DNA of 64,000 nucleotides from Plasmodium brasilianum (lineage: Eukaryota > Apicomplexa > Aconoidasida > Haemosporida > Plasmodiidae). The DNA is taken from positions 989,501 through 1,053,500 of the forward strand of contig NC_090125.1 in the NCBI RefSeq assembly GCF_023973825.1, read 5' to 3'. The position numbers and the translations under genes are program-made. Position 1 is the stretch's first letter. Every line of letters starts with the position of its first letter. Below are positions 22,354 through 33,687 of the stretch, in pieces. The notes beneath the pieces were generated by a model. It made no database searches. It saw only the letters and a list, made by a program, of their open reading frames with translations, and was not told where the DNA came from.

Positions 22354-23052
22354 ATATGTTGACCTCCTCCTCACACCCAACACACACACAATTGTGCAAC
22401 GAAGAAGCCATTTAGAAAACCTTAAAATGGAAATTTTAAAAATACAAACAAAATTCTTAACATGTTCAGGGAGAAGACACTCATCGTACTGTTGTGGCAA
22501 TTTCGTCAAAATTAATGAAATCGAGGATGTTAAAAATAAGGAGTTAGGAGATCAGCAAAAGGGAATTCAAGTCGTTGTTCCATTCGATAATAAATTAGAT
22601 AAAATAAAGGAGAAAAAAAAAAAAAAAATGGTAATACAAGCTGTAAACGTGTGTTTGTATATGTACGTATGTGCATACATATATACATCTATATATGCAT
22701 AATACATACCAACATAGACACACACCTCTTGTACTCATGCACTCACACTACTTTTACTCCACTTAAATTTCAATATGACTGCTGTACTCCCTCAACCTCT
22801 ACTACTCATACGAAAGAATTCTTTGAAAAAAGAGATGACAATATGGATAAGGAAGCAGTTAACGATGCCATAATTATATTAGACTCAAAAGAAAGTTTTT
22901 CAGAAAAAAGATTAGATGAAGATAATTTAGACATAATTAACATCATTAAAAACTTATTTAACGATAACCAAGATAAAATATTATCATTCCCTGATATTTC
23001 TATTGATTACCATAAAGCATTTGAAAGCAAAAAATATTTTGAAATAGACTAA
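19992..23052 (+). CDS. Spartan (SPRTN) family DNA-protein crosslink protease, 8 exons
   Basis: Exons 19992-20640, 20968-21101, 21262-21330, 21479-21556, 21835-21948, 22138-22219, 22470-22630 and about 22852-23052 give about 495 residues in phase. The SprT domain is clear: LFSEYNEKYFFSKLKSVQVKW, KMKLCAGIC, YCCIRLSLPLLKLR, then ETLLHEMIHAF with the HExxH zinc site at 289-293 and a third His at 308 in GHGP, the same 15-residue spacing as human SPRTN. RINKATGLCITIYHSFHNEV and HVWRCTGVC, PPHFGYVKRSMNRPPGP and KWWRRHSSYCCGNFVKINE form the zinc-binding subdomain. The family cleaves proteins covalently trapped on DNA during replication. The N-terminal extension (exon 1) has a hexapeptide repeat. The C-terminus has AIIILDSKES, a SUMO-interacting-like motif. 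The last acceptor is uncertain: a better-looking site at 22817 is out of phase unless the A16 run before the exon 7 donor is miscounted. Confidence 0.9.
20223..20365 (+). repeat. 18-bp coding repeat (hexapeptide) in Spartan exon 1
   Basis: About eight tandem copies of an 18-bp unit encode variants of V-E/K-D-S-N/K-x (for example VVEDSN, SVEDSK). They lie in the disordered N-terminal region before the protease domain. The reading frame is kept, so copy number can vary without harm. Confidence 0.85.
21391..21470. repeat. TA microsatellite in Spartan intron 3
   Basis: (TA)n with a few TG/AA interruptions, within the intron 21331-21478, just upstream of the exon carrying HExxH. Confidence 0.85.
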
Positions 23053-24085
23053 GCTTAGTACAGCACGAGGTAACAATATATTACATTTCGATCTGCTTTT
23101 TTTTTTAGGCAATTTGTCAGTTCATCCTGCCTATACCCCAGTAATACTTTTTTTTTTTTTTTTTTTTTTTCTTTTTTTTTTTTAAAAAAAAAGTATTATA
23201 TTTTTAAATGTACATTTTTCTCACCTAATACATTCTTATCAATTTCGTTTTATGCTTACCCGAAACGTTCCAACGTTTATGCATGTACTTATGGCCACTT
23301 ACATACGTATTTATATAAATGTATACAGTACGTATTCGTGAATTTTGTTTTTCCCTGCGCGTGCAGATTTTACTGCATAGAACTGTAGCAATTTACGCGG
23401 AAGGAAAGGGGAAAAAAATAAAATAAAACATAATATTAGTAAAACATAGTATAGTATAATATAATACAATATGATAAAATATAATAGAGTTAAACATAAT
23501 AACAAATTGCCAAACGGAATATTTCCGAATTTATTTTCCGCCCAACAGACGTAAATTTCAACATAACTGCGAATCATGTTGATGAATAATATGCAAAAAA
23601 AAAAAAAAAAAATCTGCAATTTTCATTTTGCATATTTAACGAAGTGTACTTATTAATAATATACACTATGAATCTAACCTCTCAGTAATTTTACGCCTTC
23701 AAAATTGTCGTTCTTTTTTCCTCTTTTTCATCCATAACTGTGTTCTTTAGTTAAGTCAGATAAAATGAAAGGAAGAAATTAGGAAAGAAAAAAGTAAATA
23801 AATGAATAATAATAAAAAAAAAAAAAAAAAAAAAAAAAGGAGGTATATATAATATACAAATTTAAATAATTCAACTATTACGAAGCACAAATCTGAATCA
23901 TTCCGCTCCATCCACCAAATGCATTCTCGCATGTAAATTTTCCCATTTCGGAGCAAATTTTACTTTATTCATTTCTACGCTTCTTTATTTCACATCTTTC
24001 AATTAAAAATACTGCCTTTTCCTTCAAATGGTAGAGACTGTATCACACCAATGTACCAATGTTTTATGGCTAAAAATATGCGACA
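23053..24085. other. Spacer between convergent genes
   Basis: This is the 3' flank of both the Spartan (+) and EF-1 gamma (-) genes. It has T tracts at 23149-23183 and A tracts at 23597-23611 and 23816-23838. No gene seen. Confidence 0.6.
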
Positions 24086-26335
24086 TTATTTCCAAACTTT
24101 CCTGTCAACAAGGGGCCTACCTGCAATTGTCTCTTTGGAACACCAGTACTCCTCAACGATTTTCTTATCATCATTATTACTTATATCCAGTTTTTTAAAA
24201 ATATGATATTCAAAAGATGGATGATCTTTCATTTCAAAAGGTATTTCTGTACCCCTGAATAACCATACACCTTCAATGTCGTAATTTTTATTTTCCCCTA
24301 ACACTGATATAACAGCAAACGAATATTTTGAGAAATTATTTTCTAGTCTTTGTAAAAACCCTCCTGCCATATTACATGCAACAAAGGATATTTGACATTC
24401 ATCCTCTAATTTATCATATTTCATATAATATAAACAAAAACCTTTATCATCATATGCTTTCCAAAAATATGGCATAGCATTATTAAGTAAATCTTTTTCA
24501 TTACTAAATTTATATTTCCAGTCATCAAGAGAAAATGTGGAAGCAGGTAACAAATCTAAAGGATTTGTTTTTTTTTGCTTTTTTTCAGTAAGTTCATCAC
24601 TTAGTAAATCACCTGCATTGTTGGTGTTATCATCATTATCACTATTATCTCCTTCCCCTTTTTTCTTTTTCTTTTTTTCATTTGTCCCTTTATCCATTCC
24701 TTTGGTACCTTTTTCTTGGGCTCCTTTTTTACCACCTTGTGGGCATGCAAACAAATATTTAAATTGTTTTTGATTAAATATAGTATCATATAGCCTATAC
24801 AAATTTGTATATTTCTTAACTAAACTTTCTTCTAATTTTCCTGATTTTATAGCAAAACTAATAATAACACAAATAAAAATATCAGCAAGTGTTATGTTAT
24901 TACCTACCATATATTGATTTAATAATAAATGATTATTAACACAGGTAAACGTATCTTTAATATGCTTTAACGATTTTTCATTCGATTTATTACTAATATA
25001 ACAACATACTGGTATTTCTAATTCATATGTATTAAAATCTACCCACATATTTACTTCTGCTTCTTCAAATACTCCTTTTCCTAATAAATTTTGTTCTCTC
25101 CTCAAACTGCACAAATATTTACTTATAGCATTACTTTCAAATAAGCTCCCACTTGGTGTTACTAACACTGGTAACCTACCCAATGGGGAATATTTCAAAA
25201 ATTCTTCACTCTTATTATCTTTTCCTATTTCGAACTGAGGTATATTCAACTTTATATTACAAAAGGAAGCTACAGCTTGCACTTTCATTGATCGTATATC
25301 ATTTTTTGGACCCAGTAATTTCTGCAAGGAAAAAAAAAAAAAAAGAGAGGGAAAAAAGAAATCATAAGGAAACAACATGCAAGTACATGTGTATGCAAAT
25401 GGGCATCACAAAAGCAAAAAGCAGAGTGTATGTGTAAAAGTGCGTGTCTGTGTGTGTCTCATCATTTTTTTAATTTATCATAAGCATGAGTAACTCTTTC
25501 TATGTGGCACTTTATACACACTACAAAATAATGCATCTTTTTTTTTTTTTTTTTAATTTATTTTATTTTATTGTTTTTTATTTCCCCTTTATCCTTTTTC
25601 CCTTTCCCTTTTTCTTTCAATATGATATCTTCCCTTGCGGGAAAGATACATATGCACAATTACCCAAACGCACCTCCGAATGTGAAGCACCGTAATATGC
25701 ATACAATAACGTTTGTACATATGCTTACACATGAACATGCATCAACACAGATGCACAACTTCGATGTAGCTAATAGCATTCATTTCTTATGATAACATTC
25801 TTTTCCTGCTGTGCATATTGTATAAATATGGTAAATCATAAAAACAGCCGTTAAATTTATGCACACCCTAATTTATACAAATGCCTACAATAATACATTT
25901 ACTGTGCATAGTGCACATAGATTAGGTACTGTGCTTTTGCCTTTATGCCTTTTATGAGTATCACATACTCTGCTTATATTTTTCGTTGCTTCATTTTTTT
26001 GTTCATACGAAATGCATATCACGCGCATTATGTCATTATACGTACTACTGCATCATACATACGACTACACTATGCATGCTACTGCATTATACATACAACT
26101 ACACTGTACATACGACTACACTATGCATGCTACTGCATTATACATACAACTACACTGTACATACGACTACACTATGCATGCTACTGCATTATACATACAA
26201 CTACACTGTACATACGACTACACTATGCATGCTACTGCATTATACATACAACTACACTGTACATACTACTACACTACGCAAACTATATGCATAGAGATTT
26301 TCTCTTTTTGCAATTTTTATTCTTACAAAATCCAT
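24086..26335 (-). CDS. Elongation factor 1-gamma, 2 exons with a 9-nt first exon
   Basis: Exon 2 (24086-25321) starts KLLGPKNDIRSMKVQAVASF. The first exon is only ATG GAT TTT (26327-26335), followed by the donor gtaagaata, so the protein begins MDFKLLGPKND, the N-terminus I expect for Plasmodium EF-1 gamma. The in-frame ATG at 25378 lies in the intron. Total about 414 residues: GST-N (LPVLVTPSGSLFESNAISKY), GST-C (YMVGNNITLADIFICVIISF), a Lys/Glu/Asp-rich linker, then the conserved EF1G domain (TFSLDDWKYKFSN, PYFWKAYDDKGFCLYYMKYD, GVWLFRGTEIPFEMKDHPSF) ending GRPLVDRKVWK. It anchors the eEF1B nucleotide-exchange complex that recycles eEF1A. The 1005-nt intron carries a 51-bp minisatellite. 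Confidence 0.95.
26056..26285. repeat. 51-bp minisatellite in EF-1 gamma intron 1
   Basis: Four near-identical copies, starting near 26057, 26108, 26159 and 26210, of a unit beginning catacgactacactatgcat, flanked by partial copies. The 51-bp period is divisible by 3 and free of stops in all three forward frames, giving three overlapping artificial ORFs on the plus strand. It ends about 40 bp from the 9-nt first exon (minus strand). Confidence 0.92.
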
Positions 26336-28167
26336 TTTCCTTAAATATGTTTAAACGAATAATTTTACAGTTCTCGAAAATAATACAAAAATAAAAAAAA
26401 CAATTACGTAAATTTCAAATAGTCGATTGGGGGCTTCAACGCTTTAATTTTTAAGAACTATTACTACTAATTTTAAGTACATATAATTATGCATAAACAT
26501 AAATTTATATTTGCGCAATTACATTTATCTTTGATTAAATACATTTAAAAGCACTTAATTACATTAATAATTTATTAAATTCATTTATATTTGCATAAAT
26601 ATGCAACGAAATGATGAAATAAAATTATGATGAAAAAAAAAAAATAAAATAAAATAAAATAAGGTGAAATCATATCATTTATTTAAAAAACAGATTAGTA
26701 AATATATCATTGCCAACTCTTCACATACGTAAAAAAGAAAAAAATAATATAATTCTTTAAAAAACTTACACAATACTGAACAATGCGCAAAAACGAACAT
26801 AAACACAGATAATTATATATGCATAATATTTATATACATATATATATATATATATGAAAATTCAGGGTCTCTGGTTTAATTTATTTTTTGTGTATTGCTT
26901 TTTTTTTTTTTTTTTTTTGTTGCTTTCTCCAGTTAATATTACGATAAAAATGATCTTAAACAAAAAAGTATATATACATAATATATATATATACGTATGT
27001 ATATATATTTTTTTTTAATCTAAATTTATGTACGTGTACATATATATGCAGATAAATGTACAAACGTACGTATATAATATTTATACCTTTATAAACATCT
27101 TTATATTAGCATGATTAAAGATTGACTGTAAACGGATGATATAAAGAAAATATTAAAATTATTCTTAAAGGAACACCTGTTTGGCAAATTAAAATTTCTA
27201 AACAAAATATAAAGTGAAAACCTTTATAAATTAAATTTACGAGAGCTATATTTTTATTAATTGGAAGAGTATTCATTCAGGCGTTAAATTAAATATAAAA
27301 AGAAAAAAAAACTGTCCATATATATGTATATAAATACATACATACTTATGTATATTTATTACTACTCTATTGGTCTTTAAATATAGAAGGTTTTGTTTTC
27401 CCTGCTTTATTAATCTATTTATTAACTTAATTATTTATTAATTTGTTTATTTTTTTTTTTCTTTTTATCAGGATAAAATTATTTTTTTTCCTGACATGTT
27501 CATATTTTTTCTTTATAATATAATGTTTATAAAAGTTACGTTACACTTGTATGAAAAATTGTGTTGCTTCACTTATTCGTAACAGAGGATGGGTATATAC
27601 ATATATATATAAATGTATATATATGTGTATATACTAATAAAGGCATTGTTATTATGTACGTAAAATGAAATTTCGTACATTTTTGTGCATATTTTATTAT
27701 ATCAATGTTTTATTTTATTTTTTTGTTTATTATGCTTTTTACAAATTTATTATAATTTTGCAGATGTGTTTTTCTCGATATAGTAAATGATTCTTAGTTT
27801 GAAAAAAAATAATATGAATTATGTGTCCTGTATTCTTTTTGTATTCTTTTCTCTTTTCATCTACATATTAAATGAAGCATATATGCTTTAATGAGTATCC
27901 TTAATACGCACACATTGCATAGTAGCATAAGGTATATAATTATATATATATATATGTATGTATATATGTTTATGGAAGGACCCATTTTTGTTGTAAAAAA
28001 ATTAAAATAAAACAAATTAAAAATATTGATAATACCCCGACCCTTTATAAAAAAAAATTATGCACTTGTAATGAATGAATAACGGGTACGTAAGTGGTGT
28101 ACTTTTGAAAAATATTCCTAATAAAGGCTTAAAATAATTGCACGTGTACATGCCATACATACAAATG

Positions 28168-28223
<56 letters not shown>

Positions 28224-28940
28224 AATTAAAAAAAACAAAAAATTAAGCTCCTCAGTAGTTACAATTCGGAGTTAAAAAATCCCACTAGCGCGAAATAATT
28301 ACCGACAACATATAAACAGCTGCAAAAAACGTTAAAAATTAATGAATGGGTAGCAAAATGCATATTCACTTAGAAAAAATTAATTCCTATTATTTTATTT
28401 ATTTATTTTTTCTATTTCAATTTCATTTTGCTTTATTTTGTTTTGTTTTTCCCCATCTGTTTGTGTAAGTGTAAATGGATTATCATAAAAACTGCATACG
28501 TGATAATACTGTTGTACGTAAGAATAACAAAAGTTTTCCATAATACTGTAAACACAAAAGAGTTTACCTTTTTTAAGTAAAAAGCAAAAAAATTCTTAGC
28601 TTATTTTTTAAAATTGAAATAAAATAAGGGGTTATAAAAACAGATACGTTGAAATTATTTCGATTTTTGCATTTAAATAAAATATTATTTTTTCTTTTAA
28701 GGCAAAATATGCAAAATAGAAAACCTGCTTTCATAATTAAATTTTACACAAATTAATTTTTTTTAATTTCGTTTTGAGGAATATTGAGAATTGTTAATAA
28801 ATTTGAGAATTATTTTGGATTGTTTTTAATCATTTTTATCCATTTTGAACTATTTTTTTCATTATTTTGACGTAGTTTCTTTATTTAGAGTTCAAAACAG
28901 ATTTGCACCCTGCCGACCTGTGTTATTTTTCTCCTAAGGC

Positions 28941-28973
<33 letters not shown>

Positions 28974-29374
28974 AAATACAAGTATTTATTTATGAACATG
29001 TGCATGTGAACTCATAAAAATATAAATCACCTACATACATATATATGTATACATTCATAGGGTATGTTATTATACGTATATATAATATATTGAATGCGTA
29101 ACAAACACCCATACGATCTTCTGCTTCAAACTAAATTGCTTTTCAAGAGAAAAAATTAAAATTCTTCCTTCAATTATTCATTTTTTTTTTTTCCAACCCC
29201 TCCCCCAATATATGTATATCCCATGTATATATAAACATGCGCGGATTTCATTTTATATTAAAAAAAATAGCAAAAAAAGTATAATCATTTTTTATTACAT
29301 TTTTTGTTAAAATTTTTGTATATTGTATCGTTTTTGTAAATGTACAAACAATCGCTGAATTTTAACGACATAAA

Positions 29375-29411
<37 letters not shown>

Positions 29412-29594
29412 TTAATATACATATATATGCATATATGTTTACATTTTTTCTCGTTTGAAAAGGCATTTCTCTTATTTCGTTTTTCCCTTTAAAGAGGTCA
29501 AGCTTCGTTATCGCTTTAACACATAACTTGCAGTATATTATAATTGTTCGTTTTCCCCCATTTTTATTTTTTTTTTATTTTATTTCATATCACA
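26336..29594. other. Divergent promoter region between EF-1 gamma and L6
   Basis: A 3.3-kb spacer between two divergently transcribed, presumably highly expressed translation genes. It holds many poly(dA)/poly(dT) tracts (for example 26900-26918 and 28948-28970) and TA microsatellites (28166-28210, 29380-29405). No ORF looks like a gene. Both promoters must lie here. Confidence 0.6.
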
Positions 29595-30287
29595 ATGGGT
29601 AAGCCAGTTAAGGCAAAAACGAGTGTAAAAAATGACGAGGGAGAAAAATACTATATTGTGAAAGGAAAGAAAAAAGTGTTAATTCCAGTGAATGCTAAAA
29701 AAACAATAGCTAAAAAATATTATGGGAGGAAATTAGCATCAAAAAAAAAATATATGGTTCAAAGAAAAATAAGAAAATCAATCGAGGTAGGAAAGATTGC
29801 AATAATATTAACAGGAAAACACATGGGTAAAAGATGTATAATAACAAAAATTTTAAAATCAGGTTTACTAGCAGTTGTTGGCCCATATGAAGTCAATGGA
29901 GTACCATTAAAAAGAGTTGATGCAAGATATATAGTTGTTACGTCAACGGACATTTTTAAATTTAAAAATATTTCAGGGTTAAAAGATGAATTTGTCAAAC
30001 TAACTGAAGATATTAATGATGATTCATTTTTGAAGTCTTTGGATTTAAAAAAAAAACAAAAGAAATTACTTAAAAATAAAAATGAAGCTCTTTTTATGAA
30101 TGATGTTATTGCAAAAATAAGACAATTTCGAAAAGAAGACCCCAAAGTACAAAAAATTGAAAAAATACAAAAAAGTCTTGGAGCATTATTAAAACCAGAA
30201 ATTCTGAAAGATAAAGTTTTTACCGCTTATCTGCAGTCGAGGTTTACCTTGAGAAATGATATGGCTTTGCATAAAATGAGATTCTAA
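29595..30287 (+). CDS. 60S ribosomal protein L6 (eL6)
   Basis: Intronless, 230 residues. I start at MGKPVKAKTS (29595), because upstream codons in the same frame are T-rich leader with no protein character. Features are VLIPVNAKKTIAKKYYGRKL, a KOW-type segment (EVGKIAIILTGKHMGKRCII, then SGLLAVVGPYEVNGVPLKRV), RYIVVTSTDIF, and the C-terminal AYLQSRFTLRNDMALHKMRF. The length fits eL6 (about 220-290 aa). It is a structural protein of the large cytosolic ribosomal subunit. It is divergent from EF-1 gamma across a 3.3-kb spacer. Its 3' flank begins with a T27 run and a 46-bp triplicate repeat. Confidence 0.96.
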   Translation: MGKPVKAKTSVKNDEGEKYYIVKGKKKVLIPVNAKKTIAKKYYGRKLASKKKYMVQRKIRKSIEVGKIAIILTGKHMGKRCIITKILKSGLLAVVGPYEVNGVPLKRVDARYIVVTSTDIFKFKNISGLKDEFVKLTEDINDDSFLKSLDLKKKQKKLLKNKNEALFMNDVIAKIRQFRKEDPKVQKIEKIQKSLGALLKPEILKDKVFTAYLQSRFTLRNDMALHKMRF

Positions 30288-30295
30288 ATTTGTAG

Positions 30296-30328
<33 letters not shown>

Positions 30329-31829
30329 CAATGCATATATATGAAGCGTGTGTAAATACTTTCCTTTTTTTTGCCATTGCACTTATATGAAGCGTGTGTA
30401 AATACTTTCCTTTTTTTTGCCATTGCACATATATGAGGTATGTGTATACGTCTTTTTTTTTTTCTTTTTTTTTTTTTTTTTACTCTTCTATAAACGAAGA
30501 ACCCGTTGCAAAGTCGTACACATAATCGCTTGTATTCGCGAGTTAATCCTTTACTGTCTCATTGCTTATATTTTTTTCACATATACACACATGCATACGT
30601 GTACATGGGTACATGCGTATTTTTACACTCGCGTCATATTGCACGGAAGCCCTTTTTACATAACAACAAAATGATAAGAAAAATTAAGTTTTAAAAGAAA
30701 TATAATATACGTAGAATAATTTCATGTGCGCAATATTATACGCACCGGTTGATAGACATGAATAGTGTTTTATGCTTTTTTCAAATGGAGCAATTATGAG
30801 TAGCATCCTGTTTTGAACGTATAAAGTGGAGAAGTTCACTTTGCAGTAGTATAAAAATTGAATTATGCGCTTATATGTATATATATATATATGTATATGT
30901 ATATATATGTATATGTATATATATGTATATGCATGTATATATATACATGTACATGTGTATAACAACACTAACCTATTGGCAACTATCAGGATTCAAGAAA
31001 ATTACGTATTAAAGCGGAAATACGGTTATTTATTATATATATGTAAAATACATTACCTTGTAAGGTATTATCCTCATGCACATAATATTCCTAACTACTT
31101 CGACGTCAAATGTAGAAGACCATTTCTTGATGTACATCTAAAGGAGGGGTTTGCGCGCCGTCTCTTTATTACTTAGGCAAAAATAGCCGAGCTCTTGGGT
31201 GTGTGTGTGTGTGTGTGTATGTACCAGTTTCTATGCTCGTGTGTTCGTTTTTCTTTTTTTTTTTTTTTGTATATTACCGAAATACAAAATAATAAAACTT
31301 GCTTACGAAAAATTATTCTGATAATCCCTTGGGGACATATATAAGCAATACATGTTATATTTACATTTTTGTATATAAAGCCATGTTTAGTTTTTTTTTT
31401 TTTTTTCTTTTCTTTTCTTTTTTTGTCATAATAACTTAAAAAAAGGGGAAGCATGCCGGAATGAGGAGTATGTCAAAATGCAGTGTTAACATGTGGGGCA
31501 TAAAAATGTAGATGTATATGTGTATACATATATATACATATAAATATATCACCGTGGAAATTCTGGAAAAATCATGATAAAACGCGTGATAAATATGGAG
31601 CAAAAAAAAAAAAAATATATAATTATTATGCAAAAAGGTATGCATGCGGGGGAAGTATAAAAGGGGGAGCGTTACTACCTCATATAAGCTGTTGATTTAT
31701 GGTAATTTTCCAAACATTAAGAGGGGGAAAAATACACATGCACATACACATGTATATACACATGTACATACAAATACACGCGTACATATACACACATATA
31801 CGTTCATGTAGTTGTGAACCCTTCTGCCG
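30288..31829. other. Spacer between convergent L6 and RPN3 genes
   Basis: Holds the 46-bp triplication (30327-30465), TA/GTATA microsatellite (30874-30960), a GT repeat (31200-31219) and several T tracts. No gene seen. Confidence 0.6.
30327..30465. repeat. 46-bp triplicate repeat just 3' of the L6 gene
   Basis: Three copies beginning at 30327, 30373 and 30419. Each is gccattgcacatatatgaag (or a close variant), then cgtgtgtaaatactttcc and a T run; the third copy is diverged. It begins 40 bp after the stop codon, so probably lies in the L6 3' UTR. Confidence 0.88.
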
Positions 31830-33687
31830 TTACAACAAATCGTTGTCATCTCCTAGATCGCCCTCCTCTGCCTGCGCCAATTCCTCCTGTTGTCTAATTT
31901 TTCTCTCCTTCGCTTCTTCATTTTCCTTCTTTTCATTTTCATCTGGGTACTGCATTGCTTTAATAGCATCAGAATATAATTGTAAACAGAAAGCTATTCT
32001 TTTATGAAAGGTTTTCATAGGATCCCCTGTTATGTACACATCACTATTAGATTTTGATTCTACATACTGATTGTCATAGTCAATTGTGGCTTCAATCACT
32101 CCATCGTGAATTGCCTTCGCCGTTATTCCTACTATGTCCAGGGGAGATTCCACTCCTATCTTCTTCCCAATATCGCTCTGCAAAATGTAAAAAATGGGAA
32201 TGGGGTGAAGCGTACATCGCTAAAGCGTATAGCACAAGAATATTAGAGCGATAGAATGGTGGAAGCATTTTCGGGGAACAAGCAACATTGTACTTCCACA
32301 AGCGCACATATGTATACGTAAATATAGATACACACAGATATACATACACGTAAATATACATATACAAAATGTAAATATATATATATATATATATGTGCGG
32401 CACATTCGTGCGTTACGCGATGACAAGGATATCGTCCTGTGCGTACCACGCAAGACACGATATACGGCCATTACATCTTTGCACTATCGTGTGTAAATAT
32501 TGCCGCCACTAGCCACTCATCTCCCTTACGATTGAAATGCGAGAGTAAGACAAGTTAATTATCCGAAGGGCAGTCTTGATTACATTATGATGAATTCTCT
32601 TAATGAGGAGGTAGACCCCATCGCGCATAAAGAGCTTGTTGTAGTCATGCATAACTTTGGAAAATTTGTTTATATCGCCATTTCTAACAGCTGTAACAAC
32701 GTGTTTATACGGAATTAATTTATTGCGCATAATTTTATTACTAAATAAAGATCTATCTGGTATATCCCCCATAAGTAACTCTACTATAATTTCCATTTTT
32801 GTCGCTTCTAGTTTAAACCCTTTTGCACTTTGATTATTTTGAGGTGCCTTTCTAATAGCTTGAGTAAGTTTACTATGTGCTTCACTATAGTCTAATTGGA
32901 TTGCTAATATTTTACCAATATAATACAAGTACCTAGCATATTGTGCATTTGAAGATAAATTTTCTGGAAATGATGTTTTACTTATAAACTTGACAGCTAA
33001 ATCATATAAATTATGTTTAATATAATCCCTTAAGATTAAATTTAGAACAACTGTTTGAGTCATAATATCACGATGCAAACATGCATTTCTATAAATAAAT
33101 AATAATTCTTGTCTAACATAAGATAATTTACCACCTAACTCGTGTACCCATGAATAATAAAAATAAACTTTTGCATTTATATAGTCCAATGATCTCCTAT
33201 TTAATTTATTTATTCTATTAACTATTACTCTTGATAATACCATTGCTTCTTCATAATATTTCTTGTCTAATAAATATAGTAGTATCATTATATAAAAAAA
33301 TACTTCTATTTCTGGTAAAGAATATATATATGTTTTTTCATTTATATTTCCAAATTCATTTAATACATTAGGAATTTCTTTAAACTCATTTATATATTTA
33401 TCTAATATAGTATATATAGGATAATTTTCTTTAAAAATTTTCTTTATTAAATTTATCATTATAGGCATCAAAATCTCACTCTCATTTTTTATACTTAATC
33501 TCATACTCTTTATATATTTTAACATCCGCAGGATATATCTATTATCCTTAAATACTATAGCATTGTTGATGTAATTAATACTTGTTAATAGATTATTTAC
33601 AAACACATTGCTCCCTTCATCCTTTTCTATTTCCTTTATCTCTACATCTTTTTCTGCGTACTCTACCTTCTTCACCTTCTCCTTCAT
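31830..33687 (-). CDS. RPN3: 26S proteasome regulatory subunit RPN3 (PSMD3), 2 exons
   Basis: Exons 32530-33687 and 31830-32177 join in phase (donor gtaagg, acceptor ttttgcag) to 501 residues. The PCI-domain signature is strong: YYIGKILAIQLDYSEAHSKL, TQAIRKAPQNN, VELLMGDIPDRSLFS, VVTAVRNGDINKF and RIINLSYSRISI. The second exon then adds SDIGKKIGVESPLDIVGITA and KAIHDGVIEATIDYDNQYVE, the conserved winged-helix end of the PCI domain. The C-terminus is acidic. RPN3 is a lid subunit of the 19S particle. The apparent single-exon end (VREMSG) is intron read-through. The ATG at 33687 gives the length expected for the family (about 500 aa). Confidence 0.95.

Noticed and set aside
22280..22469. Apparent match of HLENLKMEILKI to the Spartan H-x-x-x-C segment
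   Set aside because: The true segment is HSSYCCGNFVKINE at 22478 onward, reached through a phase-correct junction; the upstream stretch lacks the zinc-binding Cys and is intron.
26012..26394. Three overlapping plus-strand ORFs of 102-149 codons
   Set aside because: They are translations of the 51-bp minisatellite in three frames; the region is intron 1 of EF-1 gamma on the other strand.
32184..32471. Tyr/Ile-rich frames between the two RPN3 exons
   Set aside because: They are intron sequence with a TA/CATA microsatellite; the splice 32530/32177 restores the conserved PCI end.
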